64,000 nucleotides of DNA, from assembly GCA_016841205.1 (NCBI GenBank), contig JAENZP010000005.1, positions 1-64,000 of the forward strand, given 5' to 3'. The position numbers and the translations under genes are program-made. The first letter of the stretch is position 1, and the number at the start of each line of letters is the position of its first letter. The notes below the pieces were generated by a model. It made no database searches. It was not told the origin of the DNA and worked only from the letters and a program-made list of their open reading frames with translations. Of this stretch, positions 24,905 to 33,427 are shown one piece after another. This DNA is from Desulfoscipio geothermicus (lineage in GTDB: Bacteria > Bacillota > Desulfotomaculia > Desulfotomaculales > Desulfallaceae).

Positions 24905-25371
24905 GCATCATCCCTCATCTCTGCCGCTGCGCTCTCTACCGCGTCAATGATTTTCTGATAGCCTGTACAGCGGCAAAGGTTGCCACTCAGGGCTTCGCGG
25001 ATCTCCTTCCGATCAGGCGAAGGATTCCGCTGTAAAAGATCAGCGGTCGCCATCACCATACCAGGACTGCAAAATCCGCATTGAACAGCACCTTTCTCAA
25101 CAAATGATTTCTGGATAGGATGAAGTTCCTCACCCTTGGACATTCCTTCAATCGTTGTTACAGCATGCCCTTCCAATTGGGCGGCAAGCATCAGGCAAGA
25201 TAATTTGCTGATCCCATCCACCAGAATGGTACAGGCTCCACATTCACCGGAACCGCAGGCTTCCTTGGTTCCCGTATGCCCTAATTCTTCACGCAGAAGA
25301 TCCACAACCCGACAGTCAGGGGCACAATCAAGATTTTTATTTTCTCCATTTAAAGTAAAGTGAATAATCAT
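24901..25371 (-). CDS. Molybdenum hydroxylase 2Fe-2S subunit
   Basis: 156 residues, the usual length. The plant-type cluster ligands are in CGSGECGACTILVDG with a later Cys (SCLML), and the second cluster ligands in QCGFCSPGMV and CRCTGY. It transfers electrons from the molybdopterin site to FAD. It overlaps both neighbours by four bases (ATGA), so the three subunits are translated together. Confidence 0.95.
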   Translation of the reverse strand: MIIHFTLNGENKNLDCAPDCRVVDLLREELGHTGTKEACGSGECGACTILVDGISKLSCLMLAAQLEGHAVTTIEGMSKGEELHPIQKSFVEKGAVQCGFCSPGMVMATADLLQRNPSPDRKEIREALSGNLCRCTGYQKIIDAVESAAAEMRDDA

Positions 25372-27668
25372 TCCGCTTGCCTCTTTTCCATGGTTAATAA
25401 AATTCGCTCTGCAGTGAGAGGGCTTGTAAAAATGTGCCGGCCCAGTGCCCAGGCTACCCCATTGGCAATGGCCGGAAGGGGTAGATTAATCACGATTTCC
25501 CCCAGACCTTTCATCCCAAACGGCCCGGTTTCTTCAACTGTCTCCACCGGAAGACTCAGGATATCCGGCACATCCATGGATGTCGGCAGGATATAGCTTG
25601 CCAAATTGCGGGTTAACACCTCACCATTTTCAACCCTAAAATCCTCCCATAGTGCGTAACCCATTCCCTGTACTGCACCCCCTTGAACCTGCTGTTCATA
25701 AATCTGGGGATTCAGCACTCGTCCGGCATCCGTCACGGCCAGGTAATCACAGACCTCAACTTCGCCTGTCAGTGCGTCAATTTCCACTCGGGCCAAATGA
25801 CAGGCAAAGGCAAAAACACGATGCGGAAATCCAGCCGCACGAATGGCACTGCCCGCGCTGTCAGGATGTTTGGCCACCGGAGCAGTATATGCGTAAGAAG
25901 AAATGCGTTCTTCCGGGCTCATACTCGCAGCGATGTTTGCAAGGGGAATTTCACGCCCGCTGGTAAGATGAAAGACTTTGCCGGAGCTCAGCAGCAGATC
26001 TTCCGCATAGATTCCCAAGCCCATATTACATGCCCGGGTCAGGATACGTTCCTTGAGTATGGTTGCGGCGGTTTTCAATGCATTGCCAAAGGTATAGGTA
26101 GTCCGGCTGGCCGATGAGGAGCCCGACGGCAGGGAACAGGCCGTATCGGGCTGAAGCAATTCAAAGTAGTCTGCTGCCTGACCCAACACTTCACCGGCAA
26201 TCTGCACGTTGGTGGGATTGTTGCCCTGCCCCATATCCGCCACCCCGGAGTAAATCCGGAAGTGCCCATCGGAAAGCAATTCAATTTTAGCATTGGCAAT
26301 ATCAGCCACCATGGGGCCGTAACCAGTTCCCTGCAGTCCTGCTGCAATGCCGACACCTCTTTGCTTAAAAGGTCCGGCCTGGTTTACCCATTCCTCTTGT
26401 TGGACCCAGAATGGATGCTCTTTTACTTTTTCCAGACATGGGATAATGCCTGTCGAATTGCTCATCCATACACCACATCCCGTTTCATCTCCGCGGCTCA
26501 CAACATTTTTAAGCCGAAATTCCAGGCGATCCATTCTAATTTTATCCGCCAGCATATCAATTATCTGCTCCAAACCGGCCAGAACCTGGGGTGCGCCAAA
26601 ACCACGAAAAGCACCGCTAACCGGATTATTAGTATAAACGCAAAAGCCTTCAACCAAGGCATGAGGGATTCGATAAGCCCCGGCAGCATGTTCCATTGCC
26701 AATGCCAGCACCGGGCCGCCCAGAGAAGCATAAGCCCCTGTATCCAGTACGATTCTGCAACTCACCGCATGCAGCGTTCCGTCCTCTTTGCATCCCACGC
26801 GATAGTGCACACGCCCAGGGTGCCGCTTGGTGGAGGCCAGAAAACTCTCCTCCCGGGAGGTCCACATTTTCACCGGACGCCCGTTGCTATGCAATGCAGC
26901 CAGGCCTAGAAGGCCCTGAACAGTAATTCCGTCCTTCCCTCCAAAACCGCCTCCCAGGTAGGGAGCAATCACACGAATGCTATCAACCGGCAGCCCCAGG
27001 GCATAGGCCAGCTCGTTTCGATCCCGCCAGGGCGTCTGGGTAGAGGCAGTTATCTCCAGGACCCCTTCATCATCGACACAGGCGATCCCGGCCTCGGTCT
27101 CAAGATAAGCGTGTTCCTGATAAGGCAGATCAAACTCCGCTTCCACGATTGCATCACACACTTGGAATGCCTCCATCCCATTTCCGTGTTCAATGGCCCC
27201 TCCGATCAGGAGGTTTTTTCCACTGCGGTTTTCATGCAGCACAGGTGCGCCCTCTGCAAGCGCATCTTCAGGATCAAATACCGCCGGCAGCACTTCATAG
27301 TCTATTTCAATCTTATGTAATGCTTCTTGCATGACCGCCTTGTTCTCAGCTAGAACCAGTACAACTGGGTCTCCTTTATAGCAAACTTTCTGATCAGCAA
27401 GCACAGGTTGGTCCATTTCAGGTACCCCAATACGATTTGCGCCTTTTATGTCTTCATGAGTAAGTACAGCAAGAACACCGGGAAGCCCTCTGACATGTGA
27501 AAGGTCTATTCCCTTAATCAGGGCATGGGGATGATCCGAGCGTTTAACATCTGCCCACAGGAAATTGGCTGGATAGTAATCGGCAGCATATTTTTCCAGA
27601 CCGCGTATTTTGGAGGGTCCGTCTGTTCGTTTTAAGCTTGTACCGATAGGCGTTAAAGGACCTGTCAT
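25368..27668 (-). CDS. Molybdenum hydroxylase large subunit, xanthine dehydrogenase family
   Basis: 766 residues. The N-terminal Ald_Xan_dh_C domain starts with GTSLKRTDGPSKIRGLEKYA. The molybdopterin-binding part shows GGGFGGKDG, SGAFRGFGAPQ, VADMGQGNNPTNVQ and the catalytic-Glu region MKGLGEIVINLP near the C-terminus. The family hydroxylates purines, aldehydes, nicotinate or CO; the AFRGFG motif is common in xanthine dehydrogenases but does not settle the substrate. A Mo chaperone and cytidylyltransferase gene precede it. It starts 48 bp after the MocA-like gene. Confidence 0.93.
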   Translation of the reverse strand: MTGPLTPIGTSLKRTDGPSKIRGLEKYAADYYPANFLWADVKRSDHPHALIKGIDLSHVRGLPGVLAVLTHEDIKGANRIGVPEMDQPVLADQKVCYKGDPVVLVLAENKAVMQEALHKIEIDYEVLPAVFDPEDALAEGAPVLHENRSGKNLLIGGAIEHGNGMEAFQVCDAIVEAEFDLPYQEHAYLETEAGIACVDDEGVLEITASTQTPWRDRNELAYALGLPVDSIRVIAPYLGGGFGGKDGITVQGLLGLAALHSNGRPVKMWTSREESFLASTKRHPGRVHYRVGCKEDGTLHAVSCRIVLDTGAYASLGGPVLALAMEHAAGAYRIPHALVEGFCVYTNNPVSGAFRGFGAPQVLAGLEQIIDMLADKIRMDRLEFRLKNVVSRGDETGCGVWMSNSTGIIPCLEKVKEHPFWVQQEEWVNQAGPFKQRGVGIAAGLQGTGYGPMVADIANAKIELLSDGHFRIYSGVADMGQGNNPTNVQIAGEVLGQAADYFELLQPDTACSLPSGSSSASRTTYTFGNALKTAATILKERILTRACNMGLGIYAEDLLLSSGKVFHLTSGREIPLANIAASMSPEERISSYAYTAPVAKHPDSAGSAIRAAGFPHRVFAFACHLARVEIDALTGEVEVCDYLAVTDAGRVLNPQIYEQQVQGGAVQGMGYALWEDFRVENGEVLTRNLASYILPTSMDVPDILSLPVETVEETGPFGMKGLGEIVINLPLPAIANGVAWALGRHIFTSPLTAERILLTMEKRQAE

Positions 27669-27716
27669 CTCACCAACTCACTCCTCTACATCGGGTATTG
27701 TCCGTTTAATTACATT

Positions 27717-28325
27717 TTACACATCGCCGCCGGCCAGTAATTTTAGCAGACTATGATAAGCCTCCGGTGTATCGATATCCAAAAGAATACCGGCATCAGA
27801 CACCGTAATATTTATACTTTTTGTCTCCTGTTCATGCAGCAGGCCTCTTAGTCCTTCCGGGCCTTCCCAGTGCAAAATATGACTCCTAAGCTTAGCGGAT
27901 AAGAGCGGAGGGTGGCCCCGTCTTCCATGATAGCAAGGATAGAGTATCTCCGTCCTGGTTTCTTCATAATAGCTAACCAGTTCCTGTATGGTCGTTACCT
28001 TAACCAGAGGAATATCCACCGGCATGATAAAAAATCCTTCCACCTCCGGCTCCAGGCTGGCTACACCTGCCTGAACAGATGAAAACATGCCTTGCGGATA
28101 GCTGGGGTTATAGATTTCCTGAACCGGCATTTTCTTCAACAGGGGACAGAGGGCTTCTCTCCGGTGCCCGGTAACAATCTTGACATTCTCAATCCCTGAA
28201 TGCACAAAAAGGTTAACCACCCTTTCGAGCACTGTTTCTCTTCCTAAAGAAAGCATGGCTTTCATGCCACCCATGCGCGAAGAATAACCTGCAGCAAGAA
28301 TAATGGCACTTAGTTTAACGGACAT
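27717..28325 (-). CDS. MobA-like NTP transferase, molybdenum cofactor cytidylyltransferase (MocA-like)
   Basis: 202 residues. ILAAGYSSRMGGMKAML (9-25) is the nucleotide-binding signature of MobA/MocA/IspD-type enzymes, with FIIMPVDIPLV (about 99-109) holding the metal-binding Asp. Members add CMP to molybdopterin to give the cofactor used by xanthine dehydrogenase-type enzymes. It overlaps the XdhC-like gene by 11 bp and precedes the structural genes, which supports that role. Confidence 0.88.
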   Translation of the reverse strand: MSVKLSAIILAAGYSSRMGGMKAMLSLGRETVLERVVNLFVHSGIENVKIVTGHRREALCPLLKKMPVQEIYNPSYPQGMFSSVQAGVASLEPEVEGFFIMPVDIPLVKVTTIQELVSYYEETRTEILYPCYHGRRGHPPLLSAKLRSHILHWEGPEGLRGLLHEQETKSINITVSDAGILLDIDTPEAYHSLLKLLAGGDV

Positions 28326-29373
28326 CTTTTTTCTGAAAACGATGCTGGATTATTTGGGCCATAATGCTGACCGCAATTTCCGCCGGGGTATCGGCTCCGA
28401 TATCCAACCCCACCGGGCATGAGACCTTTTGCAGTTCTTCAGCCAAATATCCCTTCTCCAGCAGGGACTGAAACAAAGTATCTCTTTTGCGGCGGCTGCC
28501 CATCATCCCGATGAAACCTGCTGATGTTCTTAAGGCCTGCGCCAGGACCTCCTGATCATGTTGATGACCTCGGGTCATAATCACCAGATAACTGCTCTCA
28601 TCTGTCTGAAGGCTCTGAAAACAATTCTGAAATGTTGGCAACAAAAGCCTCTGTGTGTCTTGAAAGGCTTCCTGGTCCAAATACTCCTGACGATCATCCA
28701 AGACGGATACTTCAAAACCCAGATGAACTGCCAGCGGGGCAAGCTCCCCGGCTACGTGACCCGCGCCAAAGATATTCAGGACCGCCGGGACTGTACAGGG
28801 CAGAACCATAAGTGCCACACCCTGTTCATTTACGACCCCGGCCTGCTGAAGCTGTTGCACCGTTTTCCATAAACCGTCTACTTCAAGTCCCGAACAGCTT
28901 CCATATAATTTACCATCCTCATTCAGGAAAAAACGCTGGCTATTTTTTGTGTGTGTATCTCCCGGAAGCGGCATACACATGTAAATGGCTTTATTTTTTT
29001 TATAGAAGTTTAAAGCATTCTGCCAGAGCTGCAGGTAATAGGGTGCGGCAGGCATATACTCCAAAAGGACGTCCAATGATCCGCCGCACATCATGTCAGG
29101 AGACTTGCCTTGATCAGGTTCACTGTCAAAATGCAGTATCAGGCTTTCCCCTTTTTTCATTGCCTCCCGTGCGGCAAGAACAGCCCTGGCTTCTACCTGC
29201 CCGCCGCCGATGGTACCTGACTGCTTTCCAGCAGATGAAATCAGCATACTTGTTCCGGGTGGGCGGGGAGTAGAACCCTCGCGGCTCAGGATGGTGATGA
29301 GAAGCAGGTCTTCTCCCTGCTGCAGGCAATTGAGAATCGCAGAAATATCGCTGTGATGAATGGGTTTATTCAA
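28315..29373 (-). CDS. XdhC/CoxI family molybdenum cofactor insertion protein
   Basis: 352 residues. An N-terminal XdhC_CoxI segment (GEDLLLITILSREGSTPRPPG...GTIGGGQVE, with MMCGGSLDVLLE later) is joined to a C-terminal Rossmann-like domain (LNIFGAGHVAGELAPLAVHLGF; MMGSRRKRD; CPVGLDIGADTPAEIAVSI). The family sulfurates and inserts the cofactor into xanthine dehydrogenase. It starts 18 bp after the GNAT gene at 29392, so the Mo operon may be transcribed with the upstream genes. Confidence 0.92.
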   Translation of the reverse strand: MNKPIHHSDISAILNCLQQGEDLLLITILSREGSTPRPPGTSMLISSAGKQSGTIGGGQVEARAVLAAREAMKKGESLILHFDSEPDQGKSPDMMCGGSLDVLLEYMPAAPYYLQLWQNALNFYKKNKAIYMCMPLPGDTHTKNSQRFFLNEDGKLYGSCSGLEVDGLWKTVQQLQQAGVVNEQGVALMVLPCTVPAVLNIFGAGHVAGELAPLAVHLGFEVSVLDDRQEYLDQEAFQDTQRLLLPTFQNCFQSLQTDESSYLVIMTRGHQHDQEVLAQALRTSAGFIGMMGSRRKRDTLFQSLLEKGYLAEELQKVSCPVGLDIGADTPAEIAVSIMAQIIQHRFQKKDVR

Positions 29374-29391
29374 TCAGGAGTCCCCTTTCAT

Positions 29392-30387
29392 TTAAATTAT
29401 AGTGCTTCTATCATCAATGATCATATTCAGGATCTTCCGAGCTCGTTCGGAATAGAGCTTGATTCCATCCAGGTATGGCTCATGCAAAAGCTTTTGCATC
29501 AACAGCCCATCGGTTTTAAACCAGCGCGGCAAAACACCGCCCAGAAAATATTGATGATTCCGCAGAATATTGACTGCATGGCCTACTGAGGGGCTGGCCA
29601 GGTTTAGATATGCCTGGAAAACATAGCAGCCCTGGGAAAGGGCTTCTTTTTCCTGTTGAATCAAATAATTCTCCAGATCCTGCCCAGCTTCCAGCAGGGT
29701 ATAACGGGCAATTCCGGCATCAGCGTAGATCTCCTCATACCCCCGGGTTGATTGATCTGGAAGGGAGGCATGGGAGAAGATGAATTGGGGTTTAAAATCA
29801 TAGACCGAATACAAATAGCGAAGAGCGTCCTGATAAAATTCAGGCAGGTATATTATCTGGTTCAAGAGGGGCTTTAAATGAAAAACCGATAGTGTAGTCA
29901 CACGCCCCTGACTGCTCTGTTCCTTGACATAAGAAGACGCCGGCATCAAATCCAGTTCGATGGCAGTTTCAACAAAATTCATTCGAGCACATAATTTTTG
30001 CATATAAATATGATTACAGACCGCTTCCCCCCAGATCTGACTGATATTCAACCGTGGACAAACTTCCTCAAACCCGCAGCTCATACAACGCTCAACAATA
30101 CCTTGATTGCGGTAATCGGGCAGTACAACTCCCTGGCCCATTTCATACAGATCCAAATTGGAAGAGGTAGAGCGATAAACTGCGGTTTGCCCTACAATCC
30201 TGCCTTCATGAAGGGCAATAATACGATACATATCACCCTTTTCCAACTGCTGTACAATGTTTTCAGGATCATAGACAGTTTTGACCGGGTACTCATCTCC
30301 GTAGACCGCTTTATATAAGTCTACAACACCGGGAGCGTCCTGGGGTTGCATTAATCGAACTTCAATACCTTTTTCGTAGAAATTCAT
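29392..30387 (-). CDS. GNAT family acetyltransferase-like protein
   Basis: 331 residues. The N-terminal 1-160 is a GNAT fold: IEVRLMQPQDAPGVVDLYKA at the start and the acetyl-CoA loop VVLPDYRNQGIVERCM (about 87-102, like RxxGxG/A). The remaining 170 residues match no domain I recognise, but the two-domain layout resembles the C-terminal part of the ATPase-GNAT fusion at 31563-32873. AGAGGAG precedes the ATG. It follows the HisC-like gene by 75 bp and precedes the Mo operon by 18 bp. Acceptor unknown. Confidence 0.82.
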   Translation of the reverse strand: MNFYEKGIEVRLMQPQDAPGVVDLYKAVYGDEYPVKTVYDPENIVQQLEKGDMYRIIALHEGRIVGQTAVYRSTSSNLDLYEMGQGVVLPDYRNQGIVERCMSCGFEEVCPRLNISQIWGEAVCNHIYMQKLCARMNFVETAIELDLMPASSYVKEQSSQGRVTTLSVFHLKPLLNQIIYLPEFYQDALRYLYSVYDFKPQFIFSHASLPDQSTRGYEEIYADAGIARYTLLEAGQDLENYLIQQEKEALSQGCYVFQAYLNLASPSVGHAVNILRNHQYFLGGVLPRWFKTDGLLMQKLLHEPYLDGIKLYSERARKILNMIIDDRSTII

Positions 30388-30462
30388 AGAACCAAACTCC
30401 TCTCTTCATTCTCGATCCGGCGGGATATTATCAGCCGGTGGCATTCATACCTGAAGCCGTAA

Positions 30463-31566
30463 TCAGAGTATGGCTTCCAATCCCTGAATGAGTGCCTCCA
30501 TGGCTTCATGAGGTGCAATGGTGATGCGAATATAGTTTGGGTAACGAAATCCGGTCATGGTGCGAACCATCACGCCACGGGACATAAGCTTGCGGTAAGC
30601 AAAGGTATCACTGATGGGAAGCTTGACCATTACAAAGTTCCCTTCATTCATAACAAACGAAAGCCCCAATCGAGTTAACTCCCGATGCAAATAGGCTTTT
30701 TCCTCTTTTACCAGACGGTTGGTTCGTGCGATATGCTCTGGATCATCCAATGCCAGGAGGGCTGCTTCCTGGGCCAGTGTATTCACCGAATAAACCACAC
30801 AGGCCCGGCGAATGATATTGACGACGTCCAAGCTTCCTGCCAGGTAGCCGATGCGCAATCCCGCCAGTCCGTACATTTTAGAAAAGGTGCGAAAAACGAT
30901 CAGGTTGGGATAGCGGTCGATCAAAGAAATGCCATCTGGAAAATCTTCCTTTTCGACAAACTCACAATAGGCTTCGTCTACAACAACGATTTGCCTTCCA
31001 TCAACCTGGTCCAAAAAGTGGCAGAGCTTTTCACGGTTCCAATAGGTTCCGGTTGGATTATTAGGGTTGCAGATAAAGAGAATTTTAGTACGCGCATCGA
31101 TTTGGGTCAGCATGCCATCTTCATCAAAGTAAAAATCCTTCAGAGGAACCAATCGGGCTTCATATCCTGAAAAAATGGCCACCCATTCATAAACGGCAAA
31201 GGTTTTATCAGCCGTTACAATATTGTCCCCAGCTTCACAGAAGGCCTTGATCACAAATGTAATAACTTCATTGGCGCCATTTCCCACCAAGATTTGATCT
31301 GAATGCAGTTGAAACTTTTCCGCTAATTTCTCGCGCAGGTAATACGAGTCTCCGCTAGGGTAAACGGCAGCGCGGTAGGGGGCAAACTGTTTAATAATCT
31401 CCTGCGCGGCCGGAGGAGGACCCAAAGGGTTTTCATTGTTGTTCAAACGATACAGGGTGGAACATCCAAAAAACTGTTTTAGCTCCGGATCCGGCTTGCT
31501 GGGGATATAAGCATCAAAGCTTTTAATGTAGCAAGGAACCAGGCGTTCAAGGCTGTCGGCCGTCAT
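30463..31566 (-). CDS. HisC-like PLP aminotransferase
   Basis: 367 residues, class I/II fold. The PLP lysine lies in FRTFSKMYGLAGLRIGYL (about 228-245); ICNPNNPTGTYW (about 166-177) and VVDEAYCEF (about 197-205) are the other cofactor motifs. The length and motifs fit histidinol-phosphate aminotransferases, but no other histidine genes are nearby, so it may act on another amino acid. Its ATG overlaps the stop of the ATPase-GNAT gene (ATGA), showing coupled translation. Confidence 0.88.
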   Translation of the reverse strand: MTADSLERLVPCYIKSFDAYIPSKPDPELKQFFGCSTLYRLNNNENPLGPPPAAQEIIKQFAPYRAAVYPSGDSYYLREKLAEKFQLHSDQILVGNGANEVITFVIKAFCEAGDNIVTADKTFAVYEWVAIFSGYEARLVPLKDFYFDEDGMLTQIDARTKILFICNPNNPTGTYWNREKLCHFLDQVDGRQIVVVDEAYCEFVEKEDFPDGISLIDRYPNLIVFRTFSKMYGLAGLRIGYLAGSLDVVNIIRRACVVYSVNTLAQEAALLALDDPEHIARTNRLVKEEKAYLHRELTRLGLSFVMNEGNFVMVKLPISDTFAYRKLMSRGVMVRTMTGFRYPNYIRITIAPHEAMEALIQGLEAIL

Positions 31567-32873
31567 CTGACCTCACCTGCCTGGTGCTGAAATAACACCA
31601 CATCTCCTTTGCCGGCATAGGGCATCAAAAGGCAGGGTATGAATTGATTGTTCTGCAAGGCTGGAACCAACTCTGACTGCCAAGATTCACCCAAATCCAG
31701 CTCAAAAAAGATGTTTTTTATTCCTTCATGGGCAAAGAGCCGCAGATGATTGGCAAGGTTGTCTTCAGCATCTCTGCCTCCCAGAAGCGCACGCAGGGTA
31801 ACCTGCGATCGGCTGAAATCAGCCGTGAATACAGAATGCTCTTCGCTCTTTTCCCCCATCCAGGTACTGGCTTGCAGGTTACGGGGCAAATACAGGCGGT
31901 CGTATTCGGTTTTAAGAAAATCCATCAACTGCGGATGAGCCAACACTCTGGTTCCAAGGTCTTCAATAAGTTGACGATAGATGAACGTATGCTGATGCAC
32001 AGACCCATCTGCCTGATAATCTCGCGTACTGCCCAGAATTTCAAAATACTTATCAAATCTCCCCGCGAAGGCCAGACGATTCATAATCCCGGGCGAATCC
32101 GAACGACCGACCTTTTCTAGACAAAACTCCAGCAGCTTTGCCTCACAGTCCAGGATTTCAGCAAATAAAAAAGGGCCGTAAAAATTTGCAGTTTTGCCTT
32201 TTACCTGCTGCCAGACAATGCCCCCCAGGATGTTCTTTTGCTCATCGTAAGCAAGCGCAGCTTCATAATCACGACTATTAACCATGTCCACAAACTTACC
32301 CGGATAAGCAATAAATGCCGGGTAATCATCCAGTGAATAAGCTGACAGCACCCTCTGACAGAACATTTTCAAGTCCTCAGCTGACGGAGTTTCGATCTTT
32401 ACAATTTGTGTATTCGTATTCTGAAGAGGTCCGAGAGCCGTACCCATAGGATAGCTTTTTTCCTTATATAGACAAAGGCACATGTTGCGGCCAGGATTCA
32501 TCACGAATTGAATATGATCAACCAAGCGAGCTGCAATAAGCAATCCAATATCATGAATCCTGGTTTCGTCGTTGGGATCAATGTCAGCAGTAAGGTTAAA
32601 AGCCTGTAAGTTTAACTGGCGGGGGGAAAAGAGGAGATTAACCTGAACATAATAACCTCCGTTCACACATTCAATCCGTACCGGATCATGTGTATCGGAA
32701 ACGGTTGATAAATACGAAAAAACCTCCTCGGCTGCCAGTGTCAAATGCATAGCATACTTCTCATCCATACCGAAAGCCAGAGCTGTTTTCTCTACCATGG
32801 ATAAGAAAACAGGCATCACATCATCAGAAAAATCCGTTTCCAACGCTAGTACTCGTTTTGTCTTGGATTCCAT
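31563..32873 (-). CDS. RsbW-like ATPase domain fused to a GNAT-like domain
   Basis: 436 residues. The first ~140 form a HATPase-type anti-sigma kinase domain: HLTLAAEEVFSYLS (about 44-57) is the N-box helix, and DIGLLIAARLVDHIQFVMNP (about 107-126) the later region. From about 155 (VKIETPSAEDLKMFCQRVL...) the sequence resembles acetyltransferase-type folds, with a long C-terminal part of no known domain. Such a fusion is rare in my knowledge. It lies 203 bp downstream of the STAS and SpoIIE-type phosphatase genes and is coupled to a HisC-like gene, which suggests a partner-switching control module tied to amino-acid or peptide modification. GNAT activity is uncertain. Confidence 0.7.
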   Translation of the reverse strand: MESKTKRVLALETDFSDDVMPVFLSMVEKTALAFGMDEKYAMHLTLAAEEVFSYLSTVSDTHDPVRIECVNGGYYVQVNLLFSPRQLNLQAFNLTADIDPNDETRIHDIGLLIAARLVDHIQFVMNPGRNMCLCLYKEKSYPMGTALGPLQNTNTQIVKIETPSAEDLKMFCQRVLSAYSLDDYPAFIAYPGKFVDMVNSRDYEAALAYDEQKNILGGIVWQQVKGKTANFYGPFLFAEILDCEAKLLEFCLEKVGRSDSPGIMNRLAFAGRFDKYFEILGSTRDYQADGSVHQHTFIYRQLIEDLGTRVLAHPQLMDFLKTEYDRLYLPRNLQASTWMGEKSEEHSVFTADFSRSQVTLRALLGGRDAEDNLANHLRLFAHEGIKNIFFELDLGESWQSELVPALQNNQFIPCLLMPYAGKGDVVLFQHQAGEVR

Positions 32874-33076
32874 GAAACATTCCTTTCTGCAGCTTTCTTA
32901 CTTGAAAAACAAAAGTTAGCTGCACTCTTTAGATAAAAAACCGGTATTTTACTGAGGCTTGCAGATTAATCAGCTATTCATTCACCAATTCATTTAAATA
33001 TTATTTAATATAAGATTATAGAAAAATTTTTGCTTAGATAGCCGGTTAATAAATAACGAAAGCCCGGCCCTTGGTG

Positions 33077-33409
33077 CTAGAAGGCTTGAATGGCCTCCTC
33101 CCGGGAAGCAAAAATAGTGAAAATGCCGGTAAAACCAGCAATGTCAAACACTTCCTTCACATTTGGATTTAACGCGGAAAGAACTATCTTACCCCCAATT
33201 TTCTTGGTTTTTTTCGCAACCATCAACAAAACCCTAAGTCCGGCACTGCTAATATAGTCCATGCCGGTAAAATCTACCACGAAATTATTCTCTCCGTTTT
33301 CCATCATTGCTAAGAACTTTTTCTCCAATACCCCCGAGGTGCTCGAATCCAATCTTCCGTCAATCGTTAGCACCATTGTCTTCTCCATTTTTGTGTCTTT
33401 AATATTCAT
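33077..33409 (-). CDS. STAS domain anti-sigma factor antagonist (SpoIIAA/RsbV-like)
   Basis: 110 residues from ATG at 33409, which follows GGGGAGG. The STAS core holds LTIDGRLDSSTSGVLEK and DYISSAGLRVLL (about 55-66), where a Ser is phosphorylated in this family. The unphosphorylated form binds HATPase-type anti-sigma kinases; a PP2C phosphatase such as the one encoded just upstream reverses phosphorylation. The two genes are adjacent. Confidence 0.92.
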   Translation of the reverse strand: MNIKDTKMEKTMVLTIDGRLDSSTSGVLEKKFLAMMENGENNFVVDFTGMDYISSAGLRVLLMVAKKTKKIGGKIVLSALNPNVKEVFDIAGFTGIFTIFASREEAIQAF

Positions 33410-33427
33410 AAAAAAGTTCCTCCCCAA

